Assembly: GCA_027622795.1 (NCBI GenBank)
Contig: JAQBZA010000158.1
Span: forward strand, 1 to 7,310
DNA from: Planctomycetota bacterium
Lineage (GTDB): Bacteria; Planctomycetota; Planctomycetia; Pirellulales; UBA1268
Length of the DNA: 7,310 bases
Direction of reading: 5' to 3'
The position numbers and the translations under genes were made by a program. The notes under the pieces were generated by a model. The model was not told the origin of the DNA. It saw only the letters and a list, made by a program, of their open reading frames with translations, and searched no databases. Positions 1-4,894 of the stretch are shown here, in pieces (the first letter of the stretch is position 1; the number at the start of each line of letters is the position of its first letter).

Positions 1-536
1 GTGGCCAGCCCCTGCCGGGCGAGGAAGGGCACCCCTTCCCGCATGAGCGTGCAGAGTTCGTCTGGGGAAAACACAAAATTGCCCCCCTGCCCCACGCCGA
101 CGGGGATGTCGCGAATCATCTGGTTGACCAGCTGCGTGAGCACCGGCTGCACGTCGGCGAGCGTGAGGTTGGTCCGCACGAGCCGCACGCCGCAGTTGAT
201 GTCATAGCCCACGCCACCGGGCGACACGACACCCCCCGCCGCCGGGTCGGTCGCGCACACGCCGCCGATGCAGAAGCCATAGCCCCAGTGGATGTCGGGC
301 ATGGCGAGGCTGGCCTGCTGGATGCCCGGAAGGAAGGCGACATTGGCCACCTGCTCGGGAGCGCGGTCGCTCCGAAGCAACGGGATCAGCCGCTCGTCGG
401 CGAAGATGAGGCCATCGACGAGCATCCCGGGCTTGTACGACTTTGGGATCCGCCACAGGCAGTCATCGACCGGCTCGAGCGGACCGGTGAAGGATCGCTC
501 GCCGGATTGCGTGGTGGTGGGCGGGGGCGTGGTCAT
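1..536 (-). CDS. rtcB: RNA-splicing ligase RtcB, N-terminal part (cut by window edge)
   Basis: RtcB joins 2',3'-cyclic phosphate (or 3'-phosphate) RNA ends to 5'-OH ends, using GTP and Mn2+, in tRNA splicing or RNA repair in the cytoplasm. The 178 complete codons visible here carry the family signatures: MPDIHWGYGF at residues 79-88, followed by the block SPGGVGYDINCGVRL at 105-119. In that block Asp112 and Cys115 match the Mn2+ ligands known from archaeal RtcB. The catalytic guanylylated His and the other metal-binding His residues lie in the missing C-terminal half. The ATG at 536 lies 9 nt after the archease stop, so translation is probably coupled; no good Shine-Dalgarno is seen. Residues 89 and 94 are Cys, in a stretch that often has Pro and Ala in archaeal homologues. 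The family assignment is firm; the biological substrate is not known. Confidence 0.95.
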   Translation of the reverse strand, partial: MTTPPPTTTQSGERSFTGPLEPVDDCLWRIPKSYKPGMLVDGLIFADERLIPLLRSDRAPEQVANVAFLPGIQQASLAMPDIHWGYGFCIGGVCATDPAAGGVVSPGGVGYDINCGVRLVRTNLTLADVQPVLTQLVNQMIRDIPVGVGQGGNFVFSPDELCTLMREGVPFLARQGLA

Positions 537-545
537 ATCGCGTCG

Positions 546-956
546 TCAGATGTCAACAATCACCGTGGCCTGCCAGCCGGCGGCGTTATGCCGCACGTCG
601 AGTTCGTGATGCGTGATCGCCTTCACCTCGTGGGCAAGTGTATGCACAGCCGGATCGTAGGGTTCGCCGCGGCCGACAACCTGGAGCCCCGTGGCATCGT
701 GCGACACCTGGACATCGCAAAACAGCATCCGGCGGAGTTCGAAGGCGGAATGCACCTCGCTGAGGAGATCGTAGAGGAGCCAGACAGGGTCGGTGCCGGT
801 GATGGCAAACCGTTCTTCCGCGAGGGGGCGAATCTGCCCGAGGTCGCCGGTGATCACGGCGCCGAGCCCACGGGCGGCGTCGGCGCAGAGTTGCTCCAGC
901 GACGCCGCGTGAATCCGCAGCCCCAGATCAGCCGTGTGCTCGAACACTTCGTACAT
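546..956 (-). CDS. Archease, RtcB-activating protein
   Basis: Archease is a small metal-binding protein that speeds guanylylation of RtcB and allows it multiple turnovers. The 136-residue product has the usual family length. It starts with MYEVFEHTAD, whose Asp10 belongs to the conserved HTAD motif, has KAITHH at 112-117, and ends in VIVDI, the typical archease C-terminus with its conserved Asp135. The start at 956 is chosen because the family begins exactly at this motif; the open frame continues upstream to 1277, but that extension reads antisense-style low-quality sequence inside the DUF808 gene. It overlaps the end of the DUF808 gene by 29 nt and is followed 9 nt later by rtcB. The adjacency to rtcB is a well-known arrangement and strengthens both calls. 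Confidence 0.95.
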   Translation of the reverse strand: MYEVFEHTADLGLRIHAASLEQLCADAARGLGAVITGDLGQIRPLAEERFAITGTDPVWLLYDLLSEVHSAFELRRMLFCDVQVSHDATGLQVVGRGEPYDPAVHTLAHEVKAITHHELDVRHNAAGWQATVIVDI

Positions 957-1902
957 AGCCTGCCAGCCTCGAGCCCAATGATAGAGCGGCGACAAGGGCG
1001 AGGCCGACGAGGATGCCGACAGCCGCGTCGGCCGCCATCGTGAGCAGGGTGGCCACCGTCGACGTTCCGTGAGCCTCGCCGAGAATCGTGGCCACGCCGT
1101 CATGGACGGCATGGTGCACGGCCGGAATGCCGTGGGCGATGATCCCACCGCCCACCAAAAACATCGCCGCCGTGCCGGCGATCGACAGGGCCCGCATGAG
1201 CCATGGGGCGGCAGCGAGGATGCCCCGGCCGAGCGTTTGCGCGGCAGACGACGGGCGGGCGGCCAGCAGGGCGCCAAGGTCGTCGAGCTTCACGATGCCG
1301 GCGACGAGGCCGTAAACGCCCACAGTCATCGCGGCTGAAATCGCCACGAGCACGGCCAGCTGCGTCAGGAAGGGCTTGCCCGCCACCACGCCGAGCGTGA
1401 TCACGATGATCTCCGCTGAGAGAATGAAATCGGTGCGGATGGCGCCGGTGATTTTTTGGGACTCGACCGCGACAGGATCGATGGTCGGATCGGCAACGGC
1501 TTCGGTGAGGGCGGCGCGGCGGGCTGCCTCGTAGTGGTCTTCAGCGGCATGGCCGGCATGATCGGCCCGCTGCAGGAGCCCATGGAGAATCTTTTCAACG
1601 CCTTCAAAGCAGAGATACGCGCCGCCGGCCATGAGGAGCGGCGTGATGGCCCACGGGGCGAGCCAGCTGGTGGCGAGCGCGGCGGGCACGAGGATCAGCT
1701 TGTTGCGGGCTGAGCCGCGGGCCACGGCCCACACCACTGGCAGCTCACGGGCCGGGCGAACGCCGGTCACCTGCTTGGCGTTCAAGGCGAGGTCGTCGCC
1801 AAGCACCCCCGCTGTCTTCTTGACGGCGGCCTTGGTCATCACCGCCACGTCATCGAGGACGGTGGCGATATCGTCGAGTAGCAGCAGCAGACTGGATGCC
1901 AT
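928..1902 (-). CDS. DUF808 / YedI-family inner membrane protein
   Basis: This 324-residue protein matches the DUF808 family (E. coli YedI, about 305 residues), whose function is not established. The diagnostic N-terminal block is clear: LLDDIATVLDDVAVMTKAA at about 8-26, then KKTAGVLGDDLALNA at 28-42 and the VTGVRPARELPVVW region at 45-58. Hydrophobic, probably membrane-spanning segments lie around 68-98, 160-205, 226-260 and 285-312; the stretch at 84-105 contains the family motif PWAITPLLMAGGAYLCFEG. An upstream ATG at 1926 is in frame, but I chose 1902 because family members begin here and AAGG (1910-1913) sits 7 nt before it. The gene follows tRNA-Glu by 52 nt and overlaps archease, so it appears to head the archease-rtcB operon. 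Whether it has any role in RNA repair is unknown; it may simply share a transcript. Confidence 0.9.
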   Translation of the reverse strand: MASSLLLLLDDIATVLDDVAVMTKAAVKKTAGVLGDDLALNAKQVTGVRPARELPVVWAVARGSARNKLILVPAALATSWLAPWAITPLLMAGGAYLCFEGVEKILHGLLQRADHAGHAAEDHYEAARRAALTEAVADPTIDPVAVESQKITGAIRTDFILSAEIIVITLGVVAGKPFLTQLAVLVAISAAMTVGVYGLVAGIVKLDDLGALLAARPSSAAQTLGRGILAAAPWLMRALSIAGTAAMFLVGGGIIAHGIPAVHHAVHDGVATILGEAHGTSTVATLLTMAADAAVGILVGLALVAALSLGSRLAGYVRSVRAHG

Positions 1903-1917
1903 CGGCGAGCCTTGAAG

Positions 1918-1942
1918 AACTGGCACAGCAGCAAAGCCAGTT
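1918..1942 (-). repeat. Stem-loop between tRNA-Glu and the DUF808 gene
   Basis: Perfect 7-bp inverted repeat AACTGGC / GCCAGTT (1918-1924 and 1936-1942) with an 11-nt loop. On the minus strand it starts 12 nt beyond the tRNA 3' end and finishes just before the AAGG ribosome binding site of the DUF808 gene. No U-run follows it, so it is a poor intrinsic terminator. It could be a processing signal, a weak attenuator, or chance. Confidence 0.45.
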
Positions 1943-1954
1943 TCTCGTAGTGAA

Positions 1955-2027
1955 TACCCCCACGGGGAGTCGAACCCCGGTTTTCGGACTGAGAACCCGA
2001 TGTCCTAGGCCACTAGACGATGGGGGC
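1955..2027 (-). tRNA. tRNA-Glu (anticodon CUC)
   Basis: The minus strand folds into a complete 73-nt cloverleaf. The acceptor 5' strand GCCCCCA pairs with TGGGGGT. The D arm begins GTCTAGTGGCC. The anticodon stem TCGGG/TCCGA encloses the loop TTCTCAG, whose positions 34-36 read CTC, decoding GAG (Glu). The T arm is GGGG-TTCGACT-CCCC. The D-arm and T-arm sequences are close to common bacterial tRNA-Glu. Two oddities are visible: the first acceptor pair is a G1-U72 wobble, and CCA is not encoded (TTCA follows the discriminator A73), so the tail must be added by tRNA nucleotidyltransferase. A sigma70-like promoter lies about 30 nt upstream. Confidence 0.95.
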
Positions 2028-2056
2028 GTCTTGCCTTCACTCGACCGGACAACTTT

Positions 2057-2084
2057 CTTGTAGCAGCGTCGCACAGGGTGTCAA
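2057..2084 (-). promoter_or_regulatory. Sigma70-type promoter of tRNA-Glu
   Basis: On the minus strand a perfect -35 hexamer TTGACA (2079-2084) is followed, after 16 nt, by TACAAG (2057-2062), which matches four of six -10 positions. Transcription would begin near 2050, giving a leader of about 22 nt before the mature tRNA 5' end at 2027. The position suits a tRNA promoter. Because there is no clear terminator after the tRNA, it may also serve DUF808, archease and rtcB; that part is inference. Confidence 0.65.
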
Positions 2085-2136
2085 GAAGCCGTGTATGTCT
2101 CCCCTGCTACCATCAAACGTTCCGTACGCTGTTTCG

Positions 2137-3339
2137 TCATCCCCGGTTTCTCCGCCACGCTTGTTCTGGGCGGCGCTGCCGCTGTCGGCTGACCATGAAA
2201 CCAAGCCCAGCTGCCGCTACCGTCGCCACGGCGACAAGACTCCAAAACCTGCGTGTCGAACGAGCCACCACACGGTCATCCTCAAACGCCATCTGGAGCC
2301 TCGTTGTCGCCGCGCGGATCGCCTGCGTCCGGGCGTGCGGGGGCGGACTCAATCCATCACCCAGCGTTCTCCCTCCACTGGCCCTCAAGAATGCCGCCGT
2401 TGCTGAACCCGCTTCACCGACAGCCCATTGGCCAAGATCTCCCTGCCATGCCAAGGGTGATGCTCGATGATGTGATCCCTCAACCGACGGGAGGGCGACA
2501 CTCTCCACGGCATGCAACAGATCAGCGGCTGTCGCGTACCGATCATCGGCACGTTTCGCCAGGAGCCTGTTGACGATCCCCACAAGTGATTCGGGTAAGT
2601 CAGGCCGGAGACTTTCCAATGGCACGAGTGGATCGCGAACATGAGCCATCGCCACCGCCACGCCGGTTGTGCCACTAAATGGCGGCCGACCAGCGAGCAG
2701 ATGGTACACCGTGGCACCGAGTGAATAGAGGTCACTCCGCGGGTCAACGTCTCGTCCTTCGGCCTGCTCGGGGCTCATGTAGAGCGGAGTGCCGAGCGTT
2801 GTGCCATCCTGAGTGAGACCAAGATCTTGCTCCCGCACTCGGGCGAGACCGAAGTCAGCAACTTTGACTTCGCCATCACGCGTCAGCAGCAGATTCTCTG
2901 GTTTGATATCACGATGGACCACGCCCTGCTGAGCAGCCCGAGCGAGCGCCGACCCAACGTTTCCCAATGCCGTGACAGCCTGCCGGGCGTCGAGCGGACC
3001 ACGGACCTCAAGCCACCCCTTGAGCGACGGTCCGGCCACATACTCCTCCACGAGGAAGTGGATGCCGTCGAGGCAGCCAACCTCATGGATCTGCACGATG
3101 TTGCCGTGCACGAGCCCAGCGGCAGCCCGGGCCTCTTGAACAAACCTCTCCACGGCCGCAGGCCGAACAGTCGTCTCGGGCCGCAGCACCTTGACTGCAA
3201 CGAATCGAGAGAGCGACTCCTGTTCGGCCAGATAGACGTCGGCCATCGCGCCACTTCCAAGCTGACGAATGAGCCGGTATCCTCCCAAGTGGCGGCCAGA
3301 GAGGTCGTTTGCGTCACGTTGTGCCTGAGCGGTACCCAT
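2137..3339 (-). CDS. Hanks-type Ser/Thr protein kinase with C-terminal membrane anchor
   Basis: This 400-residue protein phosphorylates Ser/Thr of unknown targets. The kinase domain runs from about residue 21 to 280 and has every catalytic element: glycine loop LGSGAMADVY (27-36), VAVK with Lys50, the helix C Glu69, catalytic loop HRDIKPEN (142-149, Asp144), DFG at 162-164, the TLGTPLYMSPEQ activation-segment end (181-192), and SDLYSLG (202-208). It should therefore be active. A linker of about 80 residues follows, then one hydrophobic helix at about 365-383 and a short basic tail ending RRNRG. The tail is only about 17 residues, so unlike PASTA-type kinases there is no extracytoplasmic sensor; the kinase is probably held at the membrane facing the cytoplasm. 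The start at 3339 precedes the domain by a short N-terminus; only a weak GAG lies before it. The neighbours do not reveal the substrate. Confidence 0.93.
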   Translation of the reverse strand: MGTAQAQRDANDLSGRHLGGYRLIRQLGSGAMADVYLAEQESLSRFVAVKVLRPETTVRPAAVERFVQEARAAAGLVHGNIVQIHEVGCLDGIHFLVEEYVAGPSLKGWLEVRGPLDARQAVTALGNVGSALARAAQQGVVHRDIKPENLLLTRDGEVKVADFGLARVREQDLGLTQDGTTLGTPLYMSPEQAEGRDVDPRSDLYSLGATVYHLLAGRPPFSGTTGVAVAMAHVRDPLVPLESLRPDLPESLVGIVNRLLAKRADDRYATAADLLHAVESVALPSVEGSHHRASPLAWQGDLGQWAVGEAGSATAAFLRASGGRTLGDGLSPPPHARTQAIRAATTRLQMAFEDDRVVARSTRRFWSLVAVATVAAAGLGFMVSRQRQRRPEQAWRRNRG

Positions 3340-3347
3340 CGCTCATT

Positions 3348-3377
3348 AGTATCCACCCGAGGACCACCCCATGGCAA
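3348..3377 (-). promoter_or_regulatory. Possible promoter of the kinase gene
   Basis: On the minus strand TTGCCA (3372-3377, five of six matches to TTGACA) is followed after 18 nt by GATACT (3348-3353), with TG immediately before it as in extended -10 elements. The start point would fall only about 7 nt beyond, almost at the kinase ATG (3339), so the transcript would be leaderless or nearly so, which would fit the lack of a ribosome binding site. This is a by-eye match and could be chance. Confidence 0.3.
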
Positions 3378-3502
3378 AGCCCGCTTCCGAACTTCAAGAA
3401 GCCAACCGTGCCATTGATGTCGACAACATCGATTATGAGGTGCTCCTCGACACGTCTGTGGGGCCAATCCGGCTGCGGACGCCAAACTTACGATGCCCGT
3501 GA
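3371..3502 (+). CDS. Doubtful 43-residue ORF or gene remnant
   Basis: This short plus-strand frame starts with ATG and ends with TGA, giving a 43-residue, mixed-charge product (MAKPASELQEANRAIDVDNI, then a stretch with VLLDTSVGPIRLRTP). A GAGG lies 9 nt before the start, which is a better ribosome binding site than the kinase has. It is divergent from the kinase, fills the 148-nt gap between kinase and protease, and its 3' end overlaps the protease stop by 15 nt. The amino acid composition looks protein-like. The strand-like segment VLLDTSVGPIRL faintly resembles the first strand of cyclophilin-type peptidyl-prolyl isomerases, so it might be the stump of a longer gene; that resemblance is weak and I would not assign a function. 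Confidence 0.35.
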   Translation: MAKPASELQEANRAIDVDNIDYEVLLDTSVGPIRLRTPNLRCP

Positions 3503-4564
3503 GGCGATGATCATGCGGAGCCCAACGATGACGAGTGCCAGGCCTCCCGCGGCAGCAAGCAGTGTCTGGCCATTGCGTTCGAAGTCGGTGACATAGGCAA
3601 CGACAGCCGCAGCGATATCTCCGGTCTCTGCAGATGCCTGAAACGGCATCATTCCCACCGGTGCCGTGGGGAGGCCGGATGTTGGCGACGGCATCCCATA
3701 TCCGGTCACATGCACCGATCGCTGGAGTGGCTCCTCAAGCGGGGCTGCGGCAAGCCGCGGAGGGGGCTTCTGGATGTCAACAGGCATCATCGCAGCCGGC
3801 GGCATCGCTGCGGCTGCAGCGAGTTCACCCGGCGGCGGTGTGAACCCACTCGAGCCAACACTCGCCAGAAAGGTTCGCACCCGCGTCGAACAACTGCCAA
3901 TGGTACGGCCCTCACTCTGGCCGAAGAGTACGCCGGCGAGTTTGCCATCGGCGTTAAGGATCGGGCCGCCGGAATCACCCTGCCGGGCCGTCGCCGACAG
4001 TTCGACAAATTCCTTGGCGTAGCCCGCACCGGGAGCGAGATATTCGGTGCAGGGGCCGGTCTCGGCCCGATAGGCACCACGGCCGAACCCGGCGATGGTG
4101 AGGAGTTCTCCGATTTGCGGTGGCTGCTCGGCGAGCGGGATCGGCGCGGCCTGCGGCTTCCAGATCACCAGCGCTGCCAAGTCCCACGCTTCATCGTGAC
4201 GAATCACAGTGCCGGCCGACTGGAACCCGTCGGGAAACTGCACAAGCACAGCCGAGCGGGTGTCGCGGATCACATGCCAGTTGGTAAGCACCAGGCCCTG
4301 CGACTGGTTGATATCGACGAGTACACCCGACCCCAGCGACACGCCCCCTTCATCAGGCGCCACAATCCGCGCCACGCTGGGATGCGGTGTTTGGCCAGTG
4401 AGCAGGTAGTCGGCAAACAGGTCGGGCCGCCACGCCTCCTGCTGCGGCAAAGCATTTCCCCAGGCTGACGAAACCTGCGCGGCCGCGGAGCTCGCGAGAA
4501 CGCCAACAAGGAGGGCAATGGCCTGCAGGATCGCGGGGAGGGTCGCCGTGCTGATGTGTCGCAT
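3488..4564 (-). CDS. Secreted trypsin-like serine protease with C-terminal membrane anchor
   Basis: The 358-residue product begins with a signal peptide: MRH, a hydrophobic core at about 9-24 and a likely cleavage after ASSAAA (24-29). A trypsin-like (S1/DegP-type fold) domain follows, with the triad His97 in LTNWHVI, Asp128 in DEAWDLAAL and Ser198 in RQGDSGGPI. Cys172 and Cys225 are the only cysteines and are well placed to form one disulfide near the active site. No PDZ domain is present. From about 242 to 310 comes a Pro/Ala/Met-rich linker, then a hydrophobic helix at about 333-353 and the tail ASRAS, so the enzyme is likely tethered to a membrane with its catalytic domain outside the cytoplasm. 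The start at 4564 is well supported by AAGGAG (4571-4576) 6 nt upstream; the frame stays open to 4873 but the extension has no protease character. It lies 31 nt after a small gene and is probably co-transcribed with it. The substrate is unknown. Confidence 0.9.
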   Translation of the reverse strand: MRHISTATLPAILQAIALLVGVLASSAAAQVSSAWGNALPQQEAWRPDLFADYLLTGQTPHPSVARIVAPDEGGVSLGSGVLVDINQSQGLVLTNWHVIRDTRSAVLVQFPDGFQSAGTVIRHDEAWDLAALVIWKPQAAPIPLAEQPPQIGELLTIAGFGRGAYRAETGPCTEYLAPGAGYAKEFVELSATARQGDSGGPILNADGKLAGVLFGQSEGRTIGSCSTRVRTFLASVGSSGFTPPPGELAAAAAMPPAAMMPVDIQKPPPRLAAAPLEEPLQRSVHVTGYGMPSPTSGLPTAPVGMMPFQASAETGDIAAAVVAYVTDFERNGQTLLAAAGGLALVIVGLRMIIASRAS

Positions 4565-4570
4565 GAGCGT

Positions 4571-4576
4571 CTCCTT
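4571..4576 (-). promoter_or_regulatory. Strong ribosome binding site of the protease gene
   Basis: AAGGAG on the minus strand, 6 nt before the ATG at 4564. It is the best Shine-Dalgarno in the window and decides the start of the protease over the longer open frame. Confidence 0.8.
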
Positions 4577-4595
4577 TCCGAGAATGTCGGCCGCC

Positions 4596-4748
4596 TTATC
4601 GTGGCGGGATTCGCACCGCCTGCCTGCGTTGTTCTGATTCCAGAATGCGCCGCAGGAGTTCACGGCGAAGCCGGTCTCGTTCCTGCGCGAAATATGACGG
4701 GGCCGCCGGGGCCGCATTCGGCATGAGGGCGGAGTTTTGCGGAGCCAT
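4596..4748 (-). CDS. Small charged protein of unknown function (50 residues)
   Basis: I do not recognise this gene. The product is 50 residues: an Ala/Pro/Met-rich start (MAPQNSALMPNAAPAAPSYF, 1-20) followed by a strongly charged, probably helical stretch at 21-45 containing RDRLRRELLRRILESEQRR (24-42), and a short RIPPR end. There is no membrane segment or signal peptide. I chose the ATG at 4748 because AGAGG (4757-4761) sits 8 nt before it; an in-frame ATG at 4850 would add 34 residues of unconvincing sequence. It ends 31 nt before the protease start, so the two probably share a transcript. Its ribosome binding site lies inside an inverted repeat. It could be a regulator, an adaptor, or a non-coding leader with a chance frame. 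Confidence 0.55.
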   Translation of the reverse strand: MAPQNSALMPNAAPAAPSYFAQERDRLRRELLRRILESEQRRQAVRIPPR

Positions 4749-4754
4749 AGAAGG

Positions 4755-4818
4755 TGCCTCTGACGTCTTTCTGGGAAACGCCGGCCAACGCACCAACAAG
4801 AGGGATCGGTCAGAGGCA
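4755..4818 (-). repeat. Perfect 10-bp inverted repeat covering a ribosome binding site
   Basis: Arms TGCCTCTGAC (4755-4764) and GTCAGAGGCA (4809-4818) are perfect complements separated by 44 nt. In the minus-strand transcript the second arm contains AGAGG, the ribosome binding site of the 50-residue protein, so a fold would hide it. The arms could instead be half-sites for a DNA-binding regulator. Confidence 0.6.
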
Positions 4819-4894
4819 TCCCACAACGTGAGCGAAAAGCAGGAGGCCACAAACTCAACGGAATCGTCAGCATCGTCCCGGGGACCGGGGGGCC

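Noticed and set aside
288..1043. A 251-codon plus-strand open frame opposite archease and rtcB
   Set aside because: It is antisense to two genes with clear family motifs, and its product has a low-complexity Gly/Arg-rich composition typical of antisense frames in GC-rich DNA.
957..1277. N-terminal extension of archease
   Set aside because: The family starts at MYEVFEHTAD (956); the extension lies inside the DUF808 gene and has no recognisable character.
1955..2027. tRNA-Glu as an integration site for a mobile element
   Set aside because: There is no integrase, no repeat of the tRNA 3' end elsewhere in the window, and the neighbours are ordinary chromosomal genes.
3710..4468. A 252-codon plus-strand open frame opposite the protease
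   Set aside because: The minus strand here has a complete serine protease triad, signal peptide and strong ribosome binding site; the plus frame has no motif.
4565..4873. Long upstream extension of the protease frame
   Set aside because: The signal peptide starts at 4564 with AAGGAG 6 nt upstream; the extension overlaps the 50-residue frame and looks non-coding.
4877..4889. GC-rich palindrome CCCGG-GGA-CCGGG after the threonine dehydratase stop, as a terminator
   Set aside because: The stem is only 5 bp with a 3-nt loop, and no T-run follows on the minus strand.
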